Source of the DNA: Phycisphaerales bacterium UBA7800
Lineage (GTDB): Bacteria > Planctomycetota > Phycisphaerae > Phycisphaerales > Phycisphaeraceae
Length of the DNA: 15,822 nt
Assembly: GCA_002480565.1 (NCBI GenBank)
Contig: DLCK01000018.1
Span: 89,631-105,452, forward strand
Direction: 5' to 3'
Shown here: positions 1 through 6,727 of the stretch, piece after piece
Layout: each line of letters opens with the position of its first letter
How positions within the stretch are numbered: position 1 is the first letter of the stretch
Notes under the pieces: generated by a model
Seen by the model: the letters and a program-made list of their open reading frames with translations, nothing else
Databases searched by the model: none
What the model was told of the DNA's origin: nothing
Translations under genes and position numbers: made by a program

Positions 1-24
1 GGATTAGGGATTAGGGATTAGGGA
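1..24. repeat. Heptad tandem repeat GGATTAG (about 3.4 copies)
   Basis: The window opens with three full GGATTAG units plus GGA. The period is exactly seven bases and the copies are identical. It lies between the efp terminator and whatever precedes the window, so the array may extend to the left. A related array with the unit CGACTAG sits at 13541-13562. The role is unknown; it is most likely a dispersed intergenic repeat of this genome. Confidence 0.8.
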
Positions 25-33
25 CATCATATA

Positions 34-72
34 AAAAATAACAGACGCCGAGAATTCATGCTCGGCGTCTGT
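34..72 (-). terminator. Intrinsic terminator of efp
   Basis: A perfect 12-bp stem (41-52 with 61-72, arm ACAGACGCCGAG) encloses an 8-base loop. Read on the minus strand, the stem is followed by TTATTTTTTAT. It begins about 38 bases past the efp stop codon, in the right orientation to end that transcript. Confidence 0.9.
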
Positions 73-109
73 CGTAATTTCAATTGTCGGTCAAAGAACC
101 CAAGCCATG

Positions 110-670
110 TTATTCACCGGCACGGCATTGGTAGTCACCGGTTTCGGTGCTGATACGGACAACTTCGCCGATCTTGATAAATGGGGGGACACGCGTCTTA
201 AAACCGGTCTCCAAGGTTGCTTCCTTGAGTTGGTTGGTTTTGGTCGCATCCTTGATACCCGGAGGTGTGTCGGTGACTTCCAGATCGACCACCGGGGGCA
301 GTTCAATATTGATCACCTGTCCCTTGAGGACATGGGCGGTCACCTGACCATTGGCTTTGATGAAGTCCAACGTATTACCAAGGATGTCAGCGGGGATGGT
401 GACCTGATCGTAGGTCTCCAAATCCATGAACACGCCACCACTGGCCTCGGAATACAGGTATTCCATTTCGCGTCGGTCGAGATTGACTTGTTCGATGACC
501 TCACTGGTACGCAAACGCTTTTCCATATGCGAGCCAGTCATGAGATTCTTGAGCTTCACCTGAATATAGGCTGGGCCTTTACCGGGTTTCACTTGTTCAG
601 TTGAAATGACCAGCCATGGTGACCCGTCCATCTCAACAGCCATACCTCTACGGATTTCCTGTGATTTCAC
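110..670 (-). CDS. efp: Elongation factor P
   Basis: EF-P binds ribosomes stalled at polyproline stretches and promotes peptide-bond formation in the cytoplasm. At 186 aa the protein has the usual family length and three-domain layout: an N-terminal KOW-like domain (about 1-62), then two OB-like domains. The loop VKPGKGPAY (27-35) carries K31 at the place of the modified lysine of E. coli EF-P (K34). The C-terminal signature region (about 154-186, including GFKTRVPPFIKIGEVVRIST) is intact. The start is GTG, supported by AAGGA six bases upstream and by the normal N-terminus. The gene lies 198 bases downstream of the HD-GYP-like gene on the same strand and has its own terminator. No lysine-modifying enzyme (EpmA/EpmB) or EarP is present in the window, so its modification state cannot be told. 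Identification is firm. Confidence 0.97.
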   Translation of the reverse strand: MKSQEIRRGMAVEMDGSPWLVISTEQVKPGKGPAYIQVKLKNLMTGSHMEKRLRTSEVIEQVNLDRREMEYLYSEASGGVFMDLETYDQVTIPADILGNTLDFIKANGQVTAHVLKGQVINIELPPVVDLEVTDTPPGIKDATKTNQLKEATLETGFKTRVPPFIKIGEVVRISTETGDYQCRAGE

Positions 671-724
671 AGCGTGTCCTTTGCATCAATGATGTTCACG
701 TGTTCTGTTTATTTTATTGCTTGA

Positions 725-744
725 TGTATCGGTTAATTGATACA
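725..744. promoter_or_regulatory. Inverted repeat upstream of efp
   Basis: TGTATC and GATACA arms (6 bp, perfect) are separated by 8 bases. They sit about 55 bases upstream of the efp start, in the gap after the HD-GYP-like gene. This could be an operator or a small hairpin at the efp promoter. A loose -35/-10 pair on the minus strand (TTGCAA, then GATACA after 17 bases) overlaps it. The function is inferred from position only. Confidence 0.3.
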
Positions 745-868
745 GCCTTGCAATTGTCTCAAAAACAGGCGGATGGGGCAAATTGGGGGATGGGTAATCG
801 CAGGAATTGATAGCGATGCGGACTTTCTTGATGTCCGTTTTAGACCAACATTACAGTATCAGTGGTGT

Positions 869-2371
869 TTAGCCTGCCTGTTTGAATTCAGCATCAAGGA
901 TCAATTGTCCCGTTGCGGCCTGAGAGGAAATGGCAGCAGTAATCTTGATATCCTCTTCATCAAGCAGGTTGACGGTCGTGTCGACTTCAGTGCCATCCAT
1001 GTTAAGTGGGATGATCGTCGGCCGGGTATGTGCTGCCCCATTGGATTGAATAACCCGTGCTGCGGTTCCATTATTGAGTCGAACATAGCTGCCAACGGGG
1101 AAGAGGCTGACACTATCGACAAAGGCGCGAGCGACATTGCGATCGAGTTTGCCATCACGCGCATGATTCAGAATCGCGACGACTGCGTTGTAGGGTGAAT
1201 GGGCTTTACGAAATGGTCTTGGGCAGGTCATCGCAGCGTACATATCCGCAGCATGGAGGACTTGTGCCAAAGGATGAATCGTCCCGGTGTGTCGACTGCG
1301 AGGATAGCCTGTGCCGTCAGCCAGTTCATGTCCCTGAAAAACCAAAAGCATGGTCAGCGGGTTGATTTGTTCACTGCGTTGGAGTTGGTTGACGGTGTAG
1401 TAGGGATGCTGACGGACGAGTTGGATTTCATCTGCATTAAGCTGTCTTCTTGCCAATCGTATTTCATCTGGAATTTGAAGCATGCCCAAGTCCTGACACA
1501 GTGCCGCGACACCCAATGCCTGAACCGAAGGCTTATCCCAACCCAAGCGTGATGCGACACGCATGGCCACCAATGACGTATTCATGCCATGGTTAAAAAG
1601 GTAGTCGCCTTCATGGGTATTGTGCATATCCATCATCAGCAAGGCCAGATTCGGATCACGATCCACCACGCGAGTCATATCGTGGATCATCGTTTCAGTC
1701 GCTACGAGATTGGGAACTTTGCCGGCAAGGGATTGGCTGGCGAGGTCGGCATAGAGAGCCACATTACTCTTGATTTTGGCTTGACCGGTTGCCATCTCCT
1801 GGCGAAGTTGCTTAAGTTCCAGCCGGTTTTCCTGTGGATTTTCAACGAGTTGGGTTTTAAGCGTCGTGTTGAGTAAATGCCGGACTTCCTGCTCAAGCTG
1901 AGCTGCGGCAAAGGGCGAGAAATCTTCAGGCTCTCCGGCCTTGGGAAGTGTCTTAACTGGATTAGCAGGTAATGACACAGGTTCCTGTTCAACACGAACA
2001 GCCCGGAAGCTACTGCGATCCAGAAAACGAATCAGTTGCCTGGTAACCGGTGTGCCTGCTGCCTGAATGAGTCGCCCGCGATCATCGAGTACATCATGTG
2101 AAAGACGGTCCCCCTCCTGCAAGGCTTTAACCTGTTTGGCGGATGTCTCGGCGATGGACCTGCGTTGAGCTTGTTCCTCTTCATTGACCCGGATGAATAG
2201 ACCTGCTCGCAACCGTGACTTTGCTTTAGCCAGATCAACTTTGCGGAGCGTCAAACCGGCGCGTTTGAATAAACTGCCATGTTCGTCGAACACATCGAAC
2301 GGTAACTGCTGACCCAAAGGAATTTCTTCAGGTTCAAGTTTCTGCAATGTTGATGCGGATCGCGCGTTCAT
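869..2371 (-). CDS. Degenerate HD-GYP domain protein
   Basis: HD-GYP proteins are metal-dependent phosphodiesterases that hydrolyse c-di-GMP. This 500-aa cytoplasmic protein has two related N-terminal modules (about 17-62 and 84-128, each with the pattern G..L..DV.D..G.L...AG), a charged, possibly helical linker (about 155-215), an HD-GYP region (about 245-425) and a C-terminal segment LFPVGSYVRLNNG (423-435) common in the family. The GYP part is clear: GHELADGTGYP (347-357), H322, and D376 in HAADMYAAMT. Catalytic features are damaged: the usual HDIGK is Q293-D294-L-G-M, and the usual HHE is G347-H348-E349. Loss of the HD histidine suggests little or no hydrolysis, so it may be a c-di-GMP receptor or scaffold, or may act on another ligand. 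The ATG start is preceded by GGGGA. The gene shares a divergent promoter region with the downstream plus-strand gene. Family is firm; lack of activity is inference. Confidence 0.85.
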   Translation of the reverse strand: MNARSASTLQKLEPEEIPLGQQLPFDVFDEHGSLFKRAGLTLRKVDLAKAKSRLRAGLFIRVNEEEQAQRRSIAETSAKQVKALQEGDRLSHDVLDDRGRLIQAAGTPVTRQLIRFLDRSSFRAVRVEQEPVSLPANPVKTLPKAGEPEDFSPFAAAQLEQEVRHLLNTTLKTQLVENPQENRLELKQLRQEMATGQAKIKSNVALYADLASQSLAGKVPNLVATETMIHDMTRVVDRDPNLALLMMDMHNTHEGDYLFNHGMNTSLVAMRVASRLGWDKPSVQALGVAALCQDLGMLQIPDEIRLARRQLNADEIQLVRQHPYYTVNQLQRSEQINPLTMLLVFQGHELADGTGYPRSRHTGTIHPLAQVLHAADMYAAMTCPRPFRKAHSPYNAVVAILNHARDGKLDRNVARAFVDSVSLFPVGSYVRLNNGTAARVIQSNGAAHTRPTIIPLNMDGTEVDTTVNLLDEEDIKITAAISSQAATGQLILDAEFKQAG

Positions 2372-2390
2372 GAAGTCCCCAAGTCATAAC

Positions 2391-2428
2391 CGTCAAAATT
2401 GACGACTGGAAAATCTACTTCATATCAT
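2391..2428 (+). promoter_or_regulatory. Sigma70-like promoter with overlapping palindrome
   Basis: TTGACG (2399-2404) and TATCAT (2423-2428) are spaced by 18 bases and point toward the AhpD-like gene. The inverted repeat CGTCAA-AA-TTGACG (2391-2404) covers the -35 box. Because the HD-GYP-like gene diverges from the same region, this repeat could be a shared operator. The leader to the chosen start would be about 100 bases. Confidence 0.5.
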
Positions 2429-2532
2429 TCGACATAAAAGGATAGACGCCCACTATCAATCTGGACTGTTATGATGCAATATGTATATCAAGTTGCATTT
2501 GTATGGCCTGTATCAATATGGAGACCCATCGC

Positions 2533-2883
2533 ATGACCCCCTCCCCTGCCGATAACCTTAAGAACAGTTCCAAACTTCCCGGCACGTTCAAACAGTTCGT
2601 CGCACGATTCCCCGAATTAGGTGATGCTCATGAATCAGTAGCACAAGCTGCCGAAGCTGCGGGGCCGTTGGACAAGAAAATGTGCATGCTGGTGAAAGTC
2701 GGCATCTGCGTCGGAGCTGGTTTAGAGTCGGCCCTGAAAGCAAATATCCGTAAAGCAATGCAGGCCGGCGCCACCGAAGCGGAGATCGAACAGGCCATTG
2801 TCCAGGCGATGAACACCGTCGGATTCCCCCGCACCGTTGCCGCATGGAGTTGGGCCAAGCAGCAATTTGAACGTGGGGTTTGA
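2533..2883 (+). CDS. Carboxymuconolactone decarboxylase/AhpD-like family protein
   Basis: This small all-helical protein (116 aa from this start) matches the CMD/AhpD fold. The conserved run from about residue 60 (KMCMLVKVGICVGAGLESAL), then GATEAEIEQAI and NTVGFPRTVAAW, is typical of the family. AhpD members use a CxxC pair and a histidine for alkylhydroperoxide reduction. Here no CxxC is seen: single cysteines stand in KMCML and GICVG, and the usual His after ES is Asn (ESALKANIRKA). Redox activity is therefore doubtful and the substrate is unknown. An in-frame ATG at 2503 would give 126 aa but has no ribosome site; the ATG at 2533 has GGAG (2520-2523) nine bases upstream and is preferred. 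The gene stands alone between the HD-GYP-like gene (divergent) and the acyltransferase gene. Family assignment is good; function is open. Confidence 0.85.
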   Translation: MTPSPADNLKNSSKLPGTFKQFVARFPELGDAHESVAQAAEAAGPLDKKMCMLVKVGICVGAGLESALKANIRKAMQAGATEAEIEQAIVQAMNTVGFPRTVAAWSWAKQQFERGV

Positions 2884-2909
2884 TGCTTAGTCCAAGGTAG
2901 TTGGATAAG

Positions 2910-2933
2910 CCACAGAATCATAAAGACACAGAG
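2910..2933. repeat. Possible degenerate ACACAGAG-type intergenic repeat
   Basis: The stretch CCACAGAATCATAAAG followed by ACACAGAG resembles the short purine-rich CCACAGAGACACAGAG-like repeats scattered between genes in many bacterial genomes. It lies in the 164-base gap before the MBOAT gene. With only one degenerate copy visible this is weak. The rest of that gap shows nothing recognisable apart from the ribosome site of the next gene. Confidence 0.25.
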
Positions 2934-3047
2934 ATGAACCAGGCAATCCAAAGCGTATAACTCACCGATGGACGCAAAAGACGCGACCGTTTCTGTCCGA
3001 TAGTACCTGTAACTGTACGTCTATACGGATCACGCAAGGGACAGGAC

Positions 3048-4679
3048 TTGGCGTTTAATTCAATTGAATTTCTGATCTTCCTGCCAACGGTATACTTGCT
3101 ATATCGCTTGCTGAACCTGCGCCTGCAGAACCTGATGTTACTTGCCGCCAGCTATCTGTTCTATGGCTGGTGGGACGAACGGTTCCTGTTTTTGATCGTC
3201 CTCTCCACAGCAATCGACTTCTGTTCGGGGATCATGATCGACGAAGGTACGCTAAGCAAACGCAACCGCATCAAAGCCTCGGCCTGGACACTCATTTCGG
3301 CAATTGCCTTCCTTGGGATCAATTGGGATGCTGCGGAGATTGCCCAAAAAATCCAACACCCCATCGGCATGCAATACTGCGGCGGCGTCCTGCTACTGGT
3401 CATCGCAGGTAATCTGCTGTACCCCCTGCTTGCCAATCTTCCCGAAGCTCGAAGACGCGGCGTGTTCCTGTTTATCAGCATGGCAGCGAATCTCGGACTG
3501 CTGGCATTCTTCAAATATTGCAACTTCTTCATCGACTCAGCTGAGGGCATACTCACCGGCATGGGGATGCATGCAGCGGACTTTCGGCTCAACATTGTCT
3601 TACCAGTAGGTATCTCGTTCTACACCTTCCAGACGATGAGCTACACCATCGACATCTATCGCGGACACCTTAAGCCGACGCATCGCTTTCTGGACTTTGC
3701 GTTGTTCGTCTCGTTCTTCCCGCAGTTGGTTGCCGGGCCGATTGAACGAGCGACACATCTGCTGCCAAGTATTTTGCACGAACGCAAAATGAATTGGGAG
3801 CAGTCCATGCGAGGCTGCTTTCTGATCCTCATTGGCCTATTCAAAAAAATCGGTGTTGCAGACAGTGTGGCCATCGCGGTTAACAGTGTCTATTTGACTC
3901 AAGGCGATGTCACACAGCTGGACATCATCGTGGCAACAGCCCTCTTTGCAGTCCAAATCTACTGCGACTTCTCAGGCTATTCGGATATCGCACGTGGCTG
4001 TTCCAAGATCATGGGCATTGAGTTGATGACCAACTTCCGAATCCCCTATGTCTCGCGGACCCCCAGTGAATTCTGGACCCGTTGGCATATCAGTCTTTCA
4101 AGCTGGCTTCGCGATTACCTGTACATCCCACTGGGTGGTAACCGTGGCAACCGATTCATGATCTACCGCAACCTTTCACTGACCATGCTCTTGGGTGGAC
4201 TCTGGCATGGGGCAGCATGGAATTTTGTCTTATGGGGTGCCTACCAAGGCGCAATCCTCTGCATCTACCGACTGCTAGGAATCGGCGTACGTCGTGCCGG
4301 GCAGGAAGAAATCGTTCTGAGCTTCAAACAACGTGTATTGGGCATGCTCAACATGATGTTTTTCTTCGCCGTCACCTGTTATGGCTGGCTGCTTTTCCGT
4401 GCGGTGAGTTTCGACCAGATCGTCAGCTTCACCGGCCAACTCCTTACTGATTGGGGAGCAAGCAGTTTGCACCTGACCATGCGTAAACCGACCCTCGCTG
4501 GCATGCTCGGCGTGTTATTGCTGATCGTGTATGAACTCACTGAATACAACCTCAAGGACACCTGTTTTTACAAGCGTTTTCCCGTGCCGATCCGCGCGGG
4601 CCTCTATGCCACGATGATCTTTATCATCTTCATGGGAACCAGCAATGCCCCCGTCCAATTCATCTACTTCCAATTCTAA
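3048..4679 (+). CDS. MBOAT family membrane O-acyltransferase, AlgI-like
   Basis: This multi-pass inner-membrane enzyme belongs to the membrane-bound O-acyltransferase family (AlgI, DltB, PatA). In those systems it passes acyl, usually acetyl, groups across the membrane for O-acylation of an exported polymer. The 543-aa protein begins FNSIEFLIFLPTVYLLYRLL, as AlgI-like proteins do, and has about ten or more hydrophobic segments. Signature motifs are WTRWHISLSSWLRDYLYIPLGG (H347 in RWH) and the catalytic-type LLGGLWHGAAWNF (H387). FKKIGVAD and FCDFSGYSDIA-like motifs are also present (YCDFSGYSDIARG, 305-317). It is somewhat longer than AlgI because of an extra hydrophobic stretch at about 75-130. 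The start is TTG, with AAGGG (3036-3040) seven bases upstream. The 3' end overlaps the SGNH-like partner gene by 35 bases, indicating translational coupling. The polymer acted on is not evident, since no biosynthesis genes lie nearby. Confidence 0.95.
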   Translation: MAFNSIEFLIFLPTVYLLYRLLNLRLQNLMLLAASYLFYGWWDERFLFLIVLSTAIDFCSGIMIDEGTLSKRNRIKASAWTLISAIAFLGINWDAAEIAQKIQHPIGMQYCGGVLLLVIAGNLLYPLLANLPEARRRGVFLFISMAANLGLLAFFKYCNFFIDSAEGILTGMGMHAADFRLNIVLPVGISFYTFQTMSYTIDIYRGHLKPTHRFLDFALFVSFFPQLVAGPIERATHLLPSILHERKMNWEQSMRGCFLILIGLFKKIGVADSVAIAVNSVYLTQGDVTQLDIIVATALFAVQIYCDFSGYSDIARGCSKIMGIELMTNFRIPYVSRTPSEFWTRWHISLSSWLRDYLYIPLGGNRGNRFMIYRNLSLTMLLGGLWHGAAWNFVLWGAYQGAILCIYRLLGIGVRRAGQEEIVLSFKQRVLGMLNMMFFFAVTCYGWLLFRAVSFDQIVSFTGQLLTDWGASSLHLTMRKPTLAGMLGVLLLIVYELTEYNLKDTCFYKRFPVPIRAGLYATMIFIIFMGTSNAPVQFIYFQF

Positions 4680-5844
4680 CCCCCCCCCGGAAGTTGCCCC
4701 TGGCAAGATGGGGAACGATGTGGTGGACGGCAAGCCAGGCAAGTCGCCGGTGGTGCGCGTGGCGTATGTCCTGCTATGGATCGCGCTGTGGTTGGTTGTG
4801 ATGGATGTAGCTATGAACGTCATGTTCCCTTATCCCAAGAGCCCAAACGCCAAACCTTCTCGCCTTCAACAATATTTTGAATACGGGCGTTCCACCGAAG
4901 GCAAGATCCGTTACATGGTTGGCCAAACCAACAATACCACCGCATCCGTGAGTCTTGCTGGATGGATGGATGATGGTAAGACACGTCCAACCACCGCTGC
5001 CAAATCCGGTGGCACACTCGTCGCAGTCTACGGCCAAAGCTTCACGCAACATGCCTGTAATACCTGGGCCAAGCAAAACGACACGCTGACCATGCGCATG
5101 ATCCTCGGCCCTGGCGCACCGCTGAATCACTCCTATTCACAATTTCTTGAAGACCGCGATAAACATGATGCCAAGGTCTGTGTACTCGGAATCCTCGCAA
5201 GTTCACTGCCCTATTTGGATACCATCGCTGGCATGACATGGAGCTTTGAACGCCCGTACACATTCATGTTCCCGCGATACTCGGTCGTCGATGGCAAGCT
5301 CAACATCATCGACCCGACGATTCATTCCATGCAGCAGTTCCGAGATACGCTCAATGATCCGACGGCATGGCATCAGCTACTCAAACATGTCAGCAAACAT
5401 GATGCGTTTTTTGACCCGACAACTTTCAATAGCAGTTTGACAGATCAATCCACCCTCGCACGGATGACTCGACGTGCATGGGGCCAACGACATATGCAGG
5501 CGATGCAATCACACTATCACACCAAGGACGGCTTTAACCCCAAGACTGGCATTGCCAACACTGCACGATATTTAGTGGTCGATTGGGCTAAAAAAGTTCG
5601 GGAAGATGGACGGCTGCCGATCGTCTATGTCATCAATGATCGTGGCTTTGCGGATCACCTGTATCAGGAACTAGGACAAACCCTCGAAGACAATCATATT
5701 CCATATGTCAGTACACACACCTATGCCCCAACCGACGACCTGTCCAACTTTCAATCCGATGGGCATTTTGTACATGCCGTAGACGAAATCACCGCACAAA
5801 AGTTTGATGCGATATACAGGACATCCAAACAGTATAAAAACTGA
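4645..5844 (+). CDS. Membrane-anchored SGNH/AlgX-AlgJ-like protein, partner of the MBOAT
   Basis: The 399-aa protein has a short Pro/Asn/Ser-rich cytoplasmic tail, one transmembrane helix (about 37-60) and a large outer domain. The domain carries a Ser nucleophile-type motif, VAVYGQSFTQHA (S132 in GQS), near its start and a DGH motif (D372, H374 in SDGHFVHA) near its end. This order and the D-x-H spacing fit the SGNH-like acetyltransferases AlgJ, AlgX and PatB, which finish O-acetylation after an MBOAT supplies the acyl group. The start at 4645 overlaps the MBOAT gene by 35 bases and has GGGA seven bases upstream. A later ATG at 4708 (residue 22) would still keep the helix but lacks a clear ribosome site. 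Codons 12-15 contain a run of nine C. Partnership is inferred from overlap and family precedent; overall similarity is low, so it could instead be a hydrolase. Confidence 0.85.
   Translation: MPPSNSSTSNSNPPPEVAPGKMGNDVVDGKPGKSPVVRVAYVLLWIALWLVVMDVAMNVMFPYPKSPNAKPSRLQQYFEYGRSTEGKIRYMVGQTNNTTASVSLAGWMDDGKTRPTTAAKSGGTLVAVYGQSFTQHACNTWAKQNDTLTMRMILGPGAPLNHSYSQFLEDRDKHDAKVCVLGILASSLPYLDTIAGMTWSFERPYTFMFPRYSVVDGKLNIIDPTIHSMQQFRDTLNDPTAWHQLLKHVSKHDAFFDPTTFNSSLTDQSTLARMTRRAWGQRHMQAMQSHYHTKDGFNPKTGIANTARYLVVDWAKKVREDGRLPIVYVINDRGFADHLYQELGQTLEDNHIPYVSTHTYAPTDDLSNFQSDGHFVHAVDEITAQKFDAIYRTSKQYKN
4680..4688 (+). repeat. C9 homopolymer tract in SGNH-like gene
   Basis: Nine consecutive C begin directly after the MBOAT stop codon TAA (4677-4679) and are read as AAC CCC CCC CCG in the overlapping downstream gene. 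Gain or loss of one base would shift the frame of the 4645 start while leaving the MBOAT gene untouched. Confidence 0.85.
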
Positions 5845-5875
5845 CTGTTGCTCAGACAGATGGCGAGAGGCGCAT

Positions 5876-5903
5876 AAAAAAAACCGCCAACATGTGACGG
5901 TTT
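5876..5903 (-). terminator. Intrinsic terminator of tRNA-Lys
   Basis: Read on the minus strand, AAACCGTC and GGCGGTTT form an 8-bp stem with one G-T pair and a 7-base loop. A run of eight T immediately follows and overlaps the stem. It begins five bases after the tRNA 3' end. The A-run on the other side may also give weak termination of the plus-strand acyltransferase transcript. Confidence 0.85.
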
Positions 5904-5907
5904 AAAA

Positions 5908-5980
<73 letters not shown>

Positions 5981-6011
5981 GTTGGAGCGTGATGACTCAC
6001 GCGCGACATAT

Positions 6012-6039
6012 ATGATAATAATTCATTAGAGACTGTCAA
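6012..6039 (-). promoter_or_regulatory. Sigma70 promoter of tRNA-Lys
   Basis: On the minus strand a consensus TTGACA (6034-6039) is followed after 16 bases by TATCAT (6012-6017). The expected start lies about 25 bases before the mature 5' end of the tRNA. The same TATCAT form appears as the -10 box of the promoter at 2423-2428. Confidence 0.75.
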
Positions 6040-6115
6040 CCGAATGACAGGACTTTGTCTTAAGACCAAACCTTTGCAGGTCAAAAAGCAGGACAAATGT
6101 ATTGCGGGGCCAAAT

Positions 6116-6328
6116 TCAGAATGACCGTTCAGATTGACTCATCGCCAGACGTTTACGGTGAACATGTTTAAGGACCGCTTGAATTTCCTGAGCCGTTGGT
6201 GCTGGGAAGTAGTTGAGTTCCTGCTCTAATGCCATCGATTTGTCGGGGGTGAATCCAAGGGCAGACCATGCTACTGTCAAAAACAGAAACATGAACATCA
6301 GTGTTCGGCGCCATTGCTGTGTAGACAT
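6116..6328 (-). CDS. Small exported protein of unknown function
   Basis: This 70-aa protein starts MSTQQWRRTLMFMFLFLTVAWSALGF, a basic n-region followed by a hydrophobic stretch that looks like a signal peptide or one membrane anchor. The remaining ~40 residues are polar and include APTAQEIQAVLKHVHRKRL, a probable helix. I do not recognise the family. The start at 6328 is favoured by AAAGGA eight bases upstream. A longer reading from 6388 would start inside the TATAAT box and is rejected. It is a single gene, transcribed toward the tRNA-Lys gene. The clear promoter, ribosome site and signal-like segment argue that it is real despite its size; its role cannot be inferred. Confidence 0.65.
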   Translation of the reverse strand: MSTQQWRRTLMFMFLFLTVAWSALGFTPDKSMALEQELNYFPAPTAQEIQAVLKHVHRKRLAMSQSERSF

Positions 6329-6386
6329 GAGTCGTATCCTTTCACTGCAGGCATATGTGAAATGTGCGAGCCGTATGCCTGCCACC

Positions 6387-6392
6387 ATTATA
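6387..6392 (-). promoter_or_regulatory. Consensus -10 box for the small exported protein
   Basis: The minus strand has a perfect TATAAT here, about 59 bases before the chosen start at 6328. No good -35 hexamer is seen at the right distance upstream (TTTTCT-like only). Confidence 0.5.
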
Positions 6393-6727
6393 TCGGTCAG
6401 AAATGCGTTAGAAAACCATTAGTTTATTTTTAACAGTGTTACTGATCCACATTTACCTACATATGCAACTGTCGGATACAGCACCCACTACATGTCGTAA
6501 TAAAAAGACCGAACCTGTGATTCGTCGTATGTTTGGCCTCACAACCGATACAAACCTACCACAAGCAGTGACAATAACCGATAACCAGTGTTTTGCGCTT
6601 GTAGCGAGTTGATCGAAGAATCATACTCAATGTGATTACATTCAAGTCCCGGCTGCACGTTCAGTTGGGACATAGAGCTTTAATCTGAGGGGATGAAAGC
6701 TCTGATCAGGGAATCGGAGGAAGACGC
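6393..6727 (+). other. Intergenic leader region before the giant protease gene
   Basis: No gene is supported in this stretch. It is relatively AT-rich and must hold the promoter of the 6728 gene, but no strong -35/-10 pair stands out (TTGATC at 6609-6614 is the best -35 candidate). Near the end it contains an 8-bp inverted repeat (6674-6703) and the ribosome site GGAGGA (6716-6721), which fixes the TTG start at 6728. Confidence 0.5.
6674..6703 (+). promoter_or_regulatory. Leader hairpin just upstream of the protease ribosome site
   Basis: Perfect arms AGAGCTTT (6674-6681) and AAAGCTCT (6696-6703) enclose a G-rich 14-base loop containing GAGGGGATG. It ends 12 bases before GGAGGA. It may affect translation or RNA stability, or be an operator. 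It matches no riboswitch I know. Confidence 0.45.

Noticed and set aside
107..604. 165-aa plus-strand open frame opposite efp
   Set aside because: It is fully antisense to the clearly conserved efp gene, with no ribosome site and no recognisable domain.
825..846. CGGAC/GTCCG hairpin followed by TTTT (plus strand) near the end of the HD-GYP-like gene
   Set aside because: The T-run is on the wrong strand for the minus-strand gene and the stem is only 5 bp.
6329..6388. N-terminal extension of the small exported protein (start at 6388)
   Set aside because: That ATG overlaps the TATAAT box, has no ribosome site, and would bury the signal-like segment behind 20 extra residues.
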